DNA from: Pseudanabaena sp. 'Roaring Creek'
GTDB taxonomy: Bacteria > Cyanobacteriota > Cyanobacteriia > Pseudanabaenales > Pseudanabaenaceae
Length of the DNA: 39,344 nucleotides
Reading direction: 5' to 3'
Assembly (NCBI RefSeq): GCF_001402795.1
Contig: NZ_LIRE01000047.1
Coordinates: 1-39,344, forward strand
The position numbers were made by a program, and so were the translations under genes. Below, one piece after another: positions 16,239 through 24,607 of the stretch (positions are counted from its first letter, which is position 1; every line of letters starts with the position of its first letter). The notes below the pieces were generated by a model. That model ran no database searches and had not been told where the DNA came from. It worked only from the letters and a program-made list of their open reading frames with translations.

Positions 16239-17633
16239 CTAATGGCTATGTAGATGATGAATATCAGTGTAGTGAGCATGACGATGTTTGGTTGGCGAAT
16301 GCTCATGAGTATGAGTATGTGGTTCGGTTAGTAACATATCTTCAGGATGATCATGTTCATGATGTGGATCGTGAGTATGTTTGTGTTCATGCCAGAGATA
16401 TTCATGTTGATGTTCATGGGTTTTAGGAGATAACAATATCTGAACCACTGACAGAAGGGCAAAACCGATCAAGCTTCCGTAAAGAAATGACGTATTGCCC
16501 TGACTTCCTAGCCAACCTGCAATGGGATAGGCGATTGCCCACCATAGATGGCTCCAAGCAAAATGTGCGCCATAAACTCGCCCTTGAAGGTTTGCAGGAA
16601 TCTGATCAGCGATGAGAGTCTGAGTCGGTAGATTTACAAAAACCTGTCCCATTCCTGCGATCGCCCAAAGAAATATCAATGGCACTAAACCGACATAATT
16701 AGCGGGTAGAATTGCGAGAGTAATTATAATTGCACCAAACAAAACCAGAACTGTACGTTCCCATTTCTGGTTAATTGCTCCTACAGTTACCGCCGCTATA
16801 GTTGCGCCAATGCCAAAAGCAGCCATTACCCAGCCATATTCTAAACTGCTTAGTTTGAGAGTTCCTTTTATGTAGCCTACGGTATTAACTAAAATCTGCG
16901 CTCCTGCGATTGATGCTACAAATTGGAGCATCAGAGCATAGCGAATAAAAGCATTAGCAAATAAACGTGTGGTTCCTTCTTTAACATCACCAATAATTGT
17001 AACGATCGTTCCTTTTGTCGATTTTTCTGAGTTCTCATTTCGCTCTACTCTCAGTTGATTTGGAAGTGTGAAAATCAGAATTGCGGCGAGAAAGAAAGAA
17101 ATTGCATCCAGAAAAAATATCTGTCTTGCGCCAATCCATGCCGATACACTGCCAGCAATGCCAGGGCCTAAAACGCCTAATAATTGATAAGTAGCAGCAG
17201 AAAGGGCGATCGCCTGAGCATATTCAGCTTTACCTGTGACTAAGGGAATCGTGGCTTGATAAGTTGGCGTAAAAAAAGCATTGAATACATTAAGGGCAAA
17301 GACTAGAACATAAATCTGCCAAACTGCATTTACAAAGGGCATGATTCCCACAATCACCATTCGCGCAATATGGGTTATGACGAGAATTAGTTTGCGATCT
17401 AGGCGATCGGCGATCGCACCTGCAATGGGAGAGAGGATTACAAAAGCTGTTACACGCAAGGTCAAAGCTACAGAAAGCACTACAGCACTATCTTTTCCTG
17501 CTAGTTCAAAAGCTAGTAAAGCCAATCCTAACCACGTTAGAGCATCACCAAATAAGCTGATAGTCTGAGCAGTATAGAGTCTGGCAAAAGTTGAATTATT
17601 GAGGCATCGTAATGGTGAGGGAACCTGTGGCAT
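16239..17633 (-). CDS. nrsD: NrsD/NreB-like MFS nickel exporter with histidine-rich tail
   Basis: A 464-residue MFS permease: about twelve helices over residues 1-400, then a hydrophilic C-terminal tail (about 403-464) packed with His, many in HxH or HDH pairs (for example HEHKHTHDPHHEHDH). The same arrangement is known in NrsD of Synechocystis and NreB, which export Ni(2+). The N-terminal motif GDALTWLGLALLAFEL and the loop ADRLDRK fit the MFS group. The gene lies downstream of a lysozyme-like gene and the RND1 pump on the same strand, as expected for an nrs-type cluster. Cobalt or another divalent metal is possible as substrate. The tail may act as metal buffer or sensor. Confidence 0.85.
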   Translation of the reverse strand: MPQVPSPLRCLNNSTFARLYTAQTISLFGDALTWLGLALLAFELAGKDSAVVLSVALTLRVTAFVILSPIAGAIADRLDRKLILVITHIARMVIVGIMPFVNAVWQIYVLVFALNVFNAFFTPTYQATIPLVTGKAEYAQAIALSAATYQLLGVLGPGIAGSVSAWIGARQIFFLDAISFFLAAILIFTLPNQLRVERNENSEKSTKGTIVTIIGDVKEGTTRLFANAFIRYALMLQFVASIAGAQILVNTVGYIKGTLKLSSLEYGWVMAAFGIGATIAAVTVGAINQKWERTVLVLFGAIIITLAILPANYVGLVPLIFLWAIAGMGQVFVNLPTQTLIADQIPANLQGRVYGAHFAWSHLWWAIAYPIAGWLGSQGNTSFLYGSLIGFALLSVVQILLSPKTHEHQHEYLWHEHKHTHDPHHEHDHPEDMLLTEPHTHTHEHSPTKHRHAHYTDIHHLHSH

Positions 17634-17671
17634 TTTTGTTTGGCTAAAATAGGTATCGATAGTTCTTAGGT

Positions 17672-18412
17672 TTAGAAAGACTCAATTTTGTTAATCATTT
17701 GAGATCCACTTATTTTACTCGTAGAGGCAAGTTCTTCAGCTAAAAATTTACGATAAAGCTTGGGTAAAAAAGGTGTCATCAAATTATCTTCAAGCCCACT
17801 GCCTAGACTAGTCCAAACATCAGATAACTCAATTAACGCATCTTCAACCCGATCTTTTTTGAGCAAAGTTAAAATATCCACATTCCATTGATGATGATCT
17901 TTGAGCCATCGATAGACAACGATATCTTGGTACTCAGGCTCAAAACTATAGGTTATGCCATCTATGGTTTCAGATGGATTGGGATGATATTTAGAAGCTT
18001 TTTCGATCCAAGTAGAGGTAAGAAATTGATACCTCCCAGAGGCGGTGGAGCATTTTCCTTTATTTACGTCAGTTTTAATCGGAATGCATTGATTAGGATG
18101 TTGACTTAGATCGTGAACATGATCTCCACCATATAAAAGCGCATAGGAGTTCTTACCACTGGACTCGCTTGCAGAAATAGTTCTCATCAAAGCTCGAATA
18201 TAGGGATCGCCATTAGACATAGCTAGTGGTGGCACATCTTCAGATACTTTCAGATAGTTAACGTGTCTTATGACGTTCTGGGCATTTTGGAGAAACCAGA
18301 GTAAGGCAAATAGGCTCAGAATTGAAGCGATGTCCCAAATCTTTTGCTTTCTACTGTATACCTTATCTTCGCCATCCTTATTATGTTTTTGTTTTGAACG
18401 ATAAAAGAACAT
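17672..18412 (-). CDS. Membrane-anchored lambda-endolysin-like muramidase (GH104-like)
   Basis: A 246-residue protein with a short basic N terminus, a transmembrane anchor (about 27-44) and an extracytoplasmic domain resembling phage lambda R endolysin, a lytic transglycosylase that cleaves peptidoglycan. Matching features are the catalytic-type Glu E83 in ISASESSG, the YGGDHVHDLSQHP segment, SGRYQFL (126-131), and DVWTSLGSGL near the C terminus. Two cysteines (109, 121) flank an insert and might form a disulfide. It lies between the RND1 operon and nrsD, 38 bases upstream of nrsD and probably cotranscribed with it. No holin or phage genes are nearby. A local wall-remodelling role is inference. 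Confidence 0.82.
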   Translation of the reverse strand: MFFYRSKQKHNKDGEDKVYSRKQKIWDIASILSLFALLWFLQNAQNVIRHVNYLKVSEDVPPLAMSNGDPYIRALMRTISASESSGKNSYALLYGGDHVHDLSQHPNQCIPIKTDVNKGKCSTASGRYQFLTSTWIEKASKYHPNPSETIDGITYSFEPEYQDIVVYRWLKDHHQWNVDILTLLKKDRVEDALIELSDVWTSLGSGLEDNLMTPFLPKLYRKFLAEELASTSKISGSQMINKIESF

Positions 18413-18462
18413 AGAGATAATTTTTAAACAGTCGCAATAGAATCTTAAAATTAAAAAATTTT

Positions 18463-18516
18463 GACTTTAAGAACTAAATTAAGGCGAATTTGTTCCTTAG
18501 TCTAGTTCTTAAAGTC
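18463..18516 (-). terminator. Terminator hairpin after the RND1 operon
   Basis: A 14-base perfect inverted repeat (18463-18476 with 18503-18516), with an inner AAGG/CCTT pair. Read on the minus strand it is followed by a run rich in T (AAAATTTTTTAA). It lies directly after the RND1 stop codon and before the lysozyme gene, so it separates or attenuates the two. Confidence 0.8.
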
Positions 18517-18523
18517 TTTATGG

Positions 18524-21500
18524 CTATGATTTAACTAATACTTGTGGGTTCTCATTCACCTCGAATTGCTTCTCAAGGGTGACAAGTTTTTGTTTGGGAA
18601 CTAACCACTTACCAAACTTGGCATAGATGGCAGGAATCACCAACAAAGTTAGGGCTGTAGAGGTAAATAGACCACCGAAAACCACGATCGCTAAGGGTTG
18701 AAGAATTTCATTTCCTGCTTCTTTAGAGAGTACCAAGGGTAGCGTTCCTAATGCCGAGGTAAGTGCGGTCATTAGGATGGCATCGATTCGCTCCAAAGAA
18801 CCTTTCATAATCACCCCTTTAAGTGGCATTCCTTGCGCGAACTTGCTGTTGTAGTTATCAACTAGCAACAAGCCATTACGAACAGCAACTCCAAACAGGG
18901 TAATAAAACCGATAAGGGAGGCAATGGAAATCACACCACCAGTAAGCGCGATGGAAATAATCCCACCGACTAAAGCTAGAGGTAAGTTGATCATGATGGC
19001 GATCGCAGCAGGGATAGATTTCACCGAAAAGTACATCAATATGAAAATCACGATCGCGGCGAGAATACTGAACACTAACAGGTTATTAGTAGCTCGCTCC
19101 TCTGATTCAAACTGTCCGCCATATTGGATAAAGTAACCGTTGGGCAGTTTTACTTTTTGCTGAATCTGAGCTTGAATGTCTTTGACAACGTTGTTGAGAT
19201 CGCGACCAGCAACGTTGGTGGAAACCACGATTAGCCGTGAGACATCTTCTCGATTGATCACATTTGCGCCCATACCGTAACTAATCTGAGCAACTTCACC
19301 GAGGGATATCTGTTGCCCTGTCGGGGCGATCAGAGGGATGGCGCGAATATCATCGAGGCTATTACGAGATGATTCTTGTAATAGGACTAAAGTATCAACT
19401 AGCTGCTGATTTTCTGATAGTTGCGAAACGACGCGACCATTCAGAGCAGTTTCGACAACATTGGATATCTGTTCCATACTCAATCCATAGGTTGCCGCCG
19501 CCGTGCGGTTGTATTGAATCTGGACTTGACGGATTGGTAATTGCGGTTCTAGTTGCAAATCCACAAGCCCAGCAACAGGCTCGATCGCATCGCGTACTTG
19601 TTCACCAATGGTTCGCAGTTGAGCGAGGTCAGAGCCATAGATTTTGATCGCGATCGCACTTCTGACACCCGATAGCACTTCATCCATACGGTGCGAAATA
19701 AATCCACCAATATTCGGAGCTACCCCCGGTAATTTATTGAAGGCTTCCCGCAATTGCTTGATGCTTTCTTCCCGATTTTTCAGGGCAGCATCGCTTAATT
19801 CCACATCCACATGAGCCATGCTTACGCCTGCACCATCTGCATCCCCAGGGGCGCGTCCTGCTCTCACTTGCACCCACTCGTATAGTGGATTGCCCTTGAG
19901 CGAGTTGGATAGTGCCATCCCTGCGCGATTGGTCATATCTAGGGATACTCCAGGGAAAAGTACCATCGAGTTAACCATAGACTTTTCTCGAAATTCGGGC
20001 AGAAAAACTCGTCCGAGGGAGGGAACAATCACGCTCGTTGCAACTAGGGCGGCAAGGGCGAAACCGAGAATAATCATCGGCGATCGCATCGACAAACTTA
20101 AAAATGGACGATATAAGCGTTCTGCCCAGCGTGATGCAAATGTATTTTCTTGAGGTAGAGTGTGATTTGCGAGGAGAATAGCGCACAAAGCGGGAGTTAA
20201 AGTCATTGCCACAAATAGAGAGGCACATATTGACAACAAATAGGCAAGCCCCAATGGTGCAAAAATCCGCCCTTCTACTCCAGTCAAGCTAAAAATTGGT
20301 GCAAATACAACAATGATGATCACCGTTGAGAAGATCACTGCCATCCTTACTTCCACAAAGGCATCAAAGATTACCTGAAAAGAATGTTTGGGAGTGCTTT
20401 GAGCTTGATTGGTTCGGAGTCCGCGATAGCAATTCTCCATATAAACGATCGAGTCATCAACAAAAGCCCCCAGAGCAACAACTAATCCCCCTAAGGTCAT
20501 GGTATTGATGCCCAAGCCTAACGCTTTCATAAATAGCAATCCAACCAATAATGATAACGGAATCGCCGTTAGTGTAATTACAGTAGTACGCCAGTTCATC
20601 AAAAACAGCAGCATGATCACCGATACAATCACAATGCCTTCTATGAGCGAAGTACTTACATTTTTAATTGCCGCATCTATAAAGTTAGCTTGGCGGAAGG
20701 TGCGAGCGACTTGCACATCGGCAGGAAATGTCGTTTGCAAAGACTGCATTACCGCTTCTACATCCTTGGTGACAGTGGGCGTATCCACATCAGGCTGCTT
20801 GTTAATCATCAGCACCACCGCAGGTTTACCGTTAAAGCTGCCATCGCCACGCTTTAAAGCTTTTCCCGTTTTTATCTCCGCGACATCTCTCAGCAGAATT
20901 GGTTTGCCATTATCAACCTTGACTACTGATTGCTGTAAGTCTTGAATTGATTTGACTTTGCCAATACCGCGTACCAATAATTCCTGACCACCACCAATCT
21001 GGAAGCCAGCAGGTGCGTTAGAATTTGCGCCTCTAGCTGCATCAGTAACTTCAGTCAGAGAAACATTCAGCGATCGCAATTTGGCAGGATTGACTAGCAC
21101 CTGATTCTGACGTTCATCACCACCATAAATTGTCACCTGAGTCACCCCTGGGACGGATAAAATCTGGTTTCTCAGATTCCCCTCAACCAACTGGCGCAGA
21201 TCCATTAGCGAAGTTCTGCCCTGACCATTCACCGTAAAGGCATATTGCAAAATAGTTCCCAGTGGCGAAACTAAAGGCGAAATTTCTGGCGGATGTACCC
21301 CTTCAGGAAGCTGATTTGTCACCTGCTGAAGTCGCTCTGTAACCGATTGTCTTGCTCGGTAAATATCAGCATTTTGATCAAATACCACATTCACCATCGA
21401 CAGCCCCACCTTAGAGGACGATCGCACAATCGTTACCCCTGGCAAGCCATTAACCGCACTTTCAATCGGGATTGTAATTTGTGACTCCACTTCATCGGGC

Positions 21501-21682
21501 GCAAGCCCAGAAGCTTCAGTGTGAATATCGACTTGAGGTGGTGCAAATTCAGGAAATACATCCAGAGGCATCTGCGTCACAGTAAAGACTCCCCACAAGG
21601 TGATTAAAATCGCACAAACGACAATCAGCCATCGCTGCACGATTGAGCCTTTAAGAATCTGGTTCAAAATTGAGTTAGACAT
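18524..21682 (-). CDS. Heavy-metal RND efflux pump (CzcA/CusA/NrsA-like), RND1
   Basis: A 1052-residue inner-membrane proton antiporter of the heavy-metal RND family. TM1 is near 16-35, with two large periplasmic loops and a helix block around 350-530 and 870-1030. TM4 carries the acidic signature GAFVDDSIVYMEN expected for proton relay. In the periplasmic pore region there are several Met (REKSMVNSM, GVSMAHVDVEL); one aligns roughly with a CusA copper-ligand Met. It starts five bases after the short adaptor gene. The neighbourhood (nrsD-like gene, divergent two-component system) suggests an nrs-type nickel system, while the Met residues would allow a soft metal. The specificity is therefore open. 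Confidence 0.92.
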   Translation of the reverse strand: MSNSILNQILKGSIVQRWLIVVCAILITLWGVFTVTQMPLDVFPEFAPPQVDIHTEASGLAPDEVESQITIPIESAVNGLPGVTIVRSSSKVGLSMVNVVFDQNADIYRARQSVTERLQQVTNQLPEGVHPPEISPLVSPLGTILQYAFTVNGQGRTSLMDLRQLVEGNLRNQILSVPGVTQVTIYGGDERQNQVLVNPAKLRSLNVSLTEVTDAARGANSNAPAGFQIGGGQELLVRGIGKVKSIQDLQQSVVKVDNGKPILLRDVAEIKTGKALKRGDGSFNGKPAVVLMINKQPDVDTPTVTKDVEAVMQSLQTTFPADVQVARTFRQANFIDAAIKNVSTSLIEGIVIVSVIMLLFLMNWRTTVITLTAIPLSLLVGLLFMKALGLGINTMTLGGLVVALGAFVDDSIVYMENCYRGLRTNQAQSTPKHSFQVIFDAFVEVRMAVIFSTVIIIVVFAPIFSLTGVEGRIFAPLGLAYLLSICASLFVAMTLTPALCAILLANHTLPQENTFASRWAERLYRPFLSLSMRSPMIILGFALAALVATSVIVPSLGRVFLPEFREKSMVNSMVLFPGVSLDMTNRAGMALSNSLKGNPLYEWVQVRAGRAPGDADGAGVSMAHVDVELSDAALKNREESIKQLREAFNKLPGVAPNIGGFISHRMDEVLSGVRSAIAIKIYGSDLAQLRTIGEQVRDAIEPVAGLVDLQLEPQLPIRQVQIQYNRTAAATYGLSMEQISNVVETALNGRVVSQLSENQQLVDTLVLLQESSRNSLDDIRAIPLIAPTGQQISLGEVAQISYGMGANVINREDVSRLIVVSTNVAGRDLNNVVKDIQAQIQQKVKLPNGYFIQYGGQFESEERATNNLLVFSILAAIVIFILMYFSVKSIPAAIAIMINLPLALVGGIISIALTGGVISIASLIGFITLFGVAVRNGLLLVDNYNSKFAQGMPLKGVIMKGSLERIDAILMTALTSALGTLPLVLSKEAGNEILQPLAIVVFGGLFTSTALTLLVIPAIYAKFGKWLVPKQKLVTLEKQFEVNENPQVLVKS

Positions 21683-21687
21683 CGAGC

Positions 21688-22380
21688 TTAAACGTCTCCT
21701 TGATCTTTGGAACGAGAGTTAAGCTTTAGTTTTTTGCGGCCGCTTTGACGATTTTTGAGTAGAAAAATTCCACCACCGATCAATGCCAATGCACTACCGC
21801 CAACAACTACACCACCAACTAGCAAGTTGCTTTCTTGCGACAATACACCTTGATCGCTGTGAGCAATTCCTTTAATGTGGGCTTGATTATGTTCTGCTGT
21901 ACTTTGGGGAGTGGCGATCGCGGTTGCAACTGCATTAGGACTAGCGACCGTACTGGGACTAGCTACTGGATCGGCTTTCTGAGTCTTGCGAGATTGGGCA
22001 TAGAGAGACAAACTACCCTGAGTCACCAGTTTTTCGCCTACTGATAGACCATCAATAACTTCAATATTTTCTCCCTGAGTCTTACCAGTCTTGACTTCCA
22101 CTGGCTCATAGAAGTTTTTGTACTGCACAAATACAAGTTGTTTACCATCAGCCTCAACCAAAGATGTTACTGGAACCATCACCCCTGCGGCACTTTTTGC
22201 AGTTTGAGCGATCGGTGTAACAATAATCCCAAACTGTTGATCGGTTTCGGAATTTATCTGCACGCGCTGAATCTTGCCTTTAGACTGAAATTCATCTCCA
22301 TGTCCGACATGGGCAAATACAGGGCTGGCGACAGCTAAAATTGCTGCTAGGACAGCACTAACTAATGGCAATTTTTTCAT
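21688..22380 (-). CDS. Shortened RND adaptor protein lacking hairpin, lipoyl and barrel domains
   Basis: A 230-residue protein. The first part (signal peptide to about 23, then HVGHGDEF and a short segment to about 60) matches the start of the 521-residue adaptor at 12772. Residues 62-130 (VPVTSLVEADGKQLVFVQ...LYAQS) match its membrane-proximal domain. Roughly 315 residues covering both lipoyl halves, the coiled coil and the barrel are absent, with no frameshift. A low-complexity Ala/Thr/Pro linker and a C-terminal transmembrane helix (186-207) with a basic tail follow. It is in an operon with RND1, five bases apart. It may be a functional minimal adaptor or the product of an in-frame deletion. 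Confidence 0.87.
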   Translation of the reverse strand: MKKLPLVSAVLAAILAVASPVFAHVGHGDEFQSKGKIQRVQINSETDQQFGIIVTPIAQTAKSAAGVMVPVTSLVEADGKQLVFVQYKNFYEPVEVKTGKTQGENIEVIDGLSVGEKLVTQGSLSLYAQSRKTQKADPVASPSTVASPNAVATAIATPQSTAEHNQAHIKGIAHSDQGVLSQESNLLVGGVVVGGSALALIGGGIFLLKNRQSGRKKLKLNSRSKDQGDV

Positions 22381-22440
22381 AGGATATCCTCACAATGGCA
22401 TAGGGCTGAATAAATTCTTAAGTAGCTTGCCAGAGGTGCG

Positions 22441-22457
22441 ATGAAATCGAGGTGAAA
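22441..22457 (-). promoter_or_regulatory. Direct-repeat box E before the short adaptor/RND1 operon
   Basis: On the minus strand: TTTCAC (22457-22452), CTCGA, TTTCAT (22446-22441), pointing to the adaptor gene. No good -10 lies exactly ten bases on. On the other strand TACAAT (22473-22478) is a likely -10 for the divergent regulator gene at 22507. GAAAC/GTTTC at 22454-22470 adds a small inverted repeat. Confidence 0.6.
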
Positions 22458-22506
22458 CGCAAATTGTTTCGCTACAATCAAGCTCGTGATTAATTTACTT
22501 AGATCC

Positions 22507-23202
22507 ATGCGAATTTTGCTTGTAGAAGACGAAATAGACTTAGGAACAGCGATTAAGCAGGTTTTAATTTGTGAAAAGTATGTAGTGGATTGGGTAACTG
22601 ATGGCGCTCAGGCTTGGTACTATCTCGAAAATCAATGGACAGACTATTCTGTGGCAATTTTTGATTTGCTCCTGCCCAAACTATCGGGGCTTGAGCTATG
22701 TAAAAAACTGCGATCGCAACAAAATCCATTGCCCGTACTCATGCTCACGGCTCTAGGACAGCCCGAAAATCGGATCGCAGGGCTAGATTCAGGAGCTGAT
22801 GACTATTTGGTTAAACCGTTTGTGATGGAAGAACTTTTAGCAAGGTTACGCGCATTGCAAAGGCGATCGCCAAATTTGCAACCACAAATTCTCACCATCG
22901 GCAAATTTTCTCTGGATTATGCCAATAACGCACTATTAGTGACGGAATCTGATCAAGTATCACAGGTAATTCCCTTAACAACAAAAGAGTTTCAGATTCT
23001 CACTTACCTCATGCAAAATGCTGATCGCATTATTTCAGGCAGCAAAATTCGCAATCAACTTTGGGATCTCAATGAAGAGCCAATCAGCAATGTAGTTGCA
23101 GCGCAAATGCGTTTATTACGTCGTAAATTATCAAGCTATGGCTGTGAGTGTCCGATTGAAACGATTCCCAGTCAAGGCTATCGGTTTAACACGCAGCCAT
23201 GA
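22507..23202 (+). CDS. OmpR-family response regulator, NrsR/RppA-like (system 3)
   Basis: A 231-residue regulator; the ATG at 22507 was chosen over an upstream in-frame GTG because it gives the standard MRILLVED start. The receiver domain has D53 and K103 (LVKPF), followed by a winged-helix domain ending in SQGYRF. It is a close relative of the regulator at 10018. The gene is divergent from the short adaptor/RND1 operon, the arrangement of nrsRS and nrsBACD in Synechocystis, so local control of that operon is likely. The stop codon overlaps the kinase ATG (ATGA). Confidence 0.92.
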   Translation: MRILLVEDEIDLGTAIKQVLICEKYVVDWVTDGAQAWYYLENQWTDYSVAIFDLLLPKLSGLELCKKLRSQQNPLPVLMLTALGQPENRIAGLDSGADDYLVKPFVMEELLARLRALQRRSPNLQPQILTIGKFSLDYANNALLVTESDQVSQVIPLTTKEFQILTYLMQNADRIISGSKIRNQLWDLNEEPISNVVAAQMRLLRRKLSSYGCECPIETIPSQGYRFNTQP

Positions 23203-24569
23203 ACACCCATCTATTATTTCGCCGTAGCCGTACTCGTCTCGCACTTTGGTATGCGGGGGTGATGGCAGTGATTTTGAGTTTGTCGGGATTTAGTATGTAT
23301 CGCTTTCTCATTCAATCCAATTGGGAAGCGATGGAACGGGAAATGGAATCGATCGCAGGGACTTTGCACGATAGTTTAGAACCGATGTTACCTGCTTCTG
23401 AAGAACCAACCGCAATTTTACGGCGGATTTTGCCAGAACTCTGTTTAGTAGACCAGCCTTGTAATGTCAGTCCTACTCTAATTCAACGGCATACTACTGG
23501 CATTAGCGATCGCAGTACATATTACATCCGTCTCTTCAATTATCAAGGTAAACTGATCGCCTTTTCACCCAGTCAAATACTTAAAGAATTACCTTCAAGT
23601 TTATCTGATCAGCCTTGGCAAACTTTTCAAAGTGCTAATGGAATCCGTTATCATCAGTTCACGATTATTCTCCATAGCGATGATGCCAAGAGTCATCAGA
23701 GACAGCAACATAAAGTCAAAACTTCTTGGGGCTATTTGCAAATTGGGCGCACCTTAGAACCCTTTGATGCAGAAGTAACGCGAATCAAAATAATTTTGGC
23801 GATTGGATTGCCGATCACTTTGATTTTAATCGCTATTTCTAGTTGGTGGCTATCTAAACTAGCAATGCAACCGATTTACAAATCCTATCAACAACAGCAA
23901 CAGTTCACCGCCAATGCTGCCCATGAATTGCGATCTCCTCTAGCCAGTCTCCTAGCTACTGTCGAAGCAATCTTACGAGTACCACAAGCTAATCTCGAAG
24001 ATACGCAAACTATGCTCTATAAAGTAGAAAAGCAGGGAAGGCGCTTGAGTAATTTAATTGCTGACCTACTGCTGCTGTCTAGTCTTGAGCAAAATTCATC
24101 TCCAAAAAAATTTCAATCCTGCTGTTTAAATGATTTAGTCAGCGACTTGACCGAAGAAATGTCAGAACTTGCCACTGCATCGGATATTCACTTAACTAGT
24201 CAAGTTCCTTCTACAGAAATCTATGTACTTGGTAATGAATCACAACTTTATCGACTGGTATCAAATCTCATTGCTAATGCAATTCAGTACAGTCCTGCTC
24301 AAGGATCTGTGCATATCAGTTTAGAAGTCCAAGACCACAATGCTGTTATCGCCGTGAAAGATAAAGGGATTGGCATTCCTAAGGCTGAGCAAAATCGAAT
24401 TTTTGATCGCTTTTATCGAGTTGATGGCGATCGCTCTCGCAAAACGGGAGGGACGGGTTTAGGCTTGGCGATCGCACAGGCGATAGTGCATCATCACCAA
24501 GGTCAGATCACTGTCAAAAGCGATCTCAGTAAAGGTAGTTTATTCATGATTCACTTACCCTTTCATTAA
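23199..24569 (+). CDS. Sensor histidine kinase, NrsS/CopS-like (system 3)
   Basis: A 456-residue kinase homologous over its full length to the one at 10704. TM1 is about 14-37 and TM2 about 197-218. The periplasmic sensor domain keeps H57 and the cysteine pair C82/C88 at the same positions and has extra histidines (H97, HSDDAKSH-QRQQH around 159-171) that the other kinase lacks. These could tune metal preference. Phosphoacceptor H242 (AAHELRSP), the N box (NLIANAIQYS), G1 (DKGIGI, with Lys in place of the usual Asn), the F box (FDRFYR) and G2 (GTGLGLAIA) are present. Its start overlaps the regulator stop. Confidence 0.92.
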   Translation: MNTHLLFRRSRTRLALWYAGVMAVILSLSGFSMYRFLIQSNWEAMEREMESIAGTLHDSLEPMLPASEEPTAILRRILPELCLVDQPCNVSPTLIQRHTTGISDRSTYYIRLFNYQGKLIAFSPSQILKELPSSLSDQPWQTFQSANGIRYHQFTIILHSDDAKSHQRQQHKVKTSWGYLQIGRTLEPFDAEVTRIKIILAIGLPITLILIAISSWWLSKLAMQPIYKSYQQQQQFTANAAHELRSPLASLLATVEAILRVPQANLEDTQTMLYKVEKQGRRLSNLIADLLLLSSLEQNSSPKKFQSCCLNDLVSDLTEEMSELATASDIHLTSQVPSTEIYVLGNESQLYRLVSNLIANAIQYSPAQGSVHISLEVQDHNAVIAVKDKGIGIPKAEQNRIFDRFYRVDGDRSRKTGGTGLGLAIAQAIVHHHQGQITVKSDLSKGSLFMIHLPFH

Positions 24570-24607
24570 TTTATCGCTAGTTCAGTAGCATAATGAGGCT
24601 GTAAGTT

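Noticed and set aside
16226-16426. Open frame on the plus strand with many Asp, Val and His codons
   Set aside because: It is the antisense of the histidine-rich tail of the NrsD-like exporter; the repetitive His codons (CAT/CAC) remove stops on the other strand.
17672-18412. Lysozyme gene as a prophage remnant
   Set aside because: The protein has a membrane anchor rather than a free phage form, and no capsid, tail, holin or phage regulator genes are nearby.
22486-22506. GTG start for the system 3 regulator
   Set aside because: The predicted -10 at 22473-22478 would place transcription about there, and the next ATG gives the canonical receiver start shared with the paralogue at 10018.
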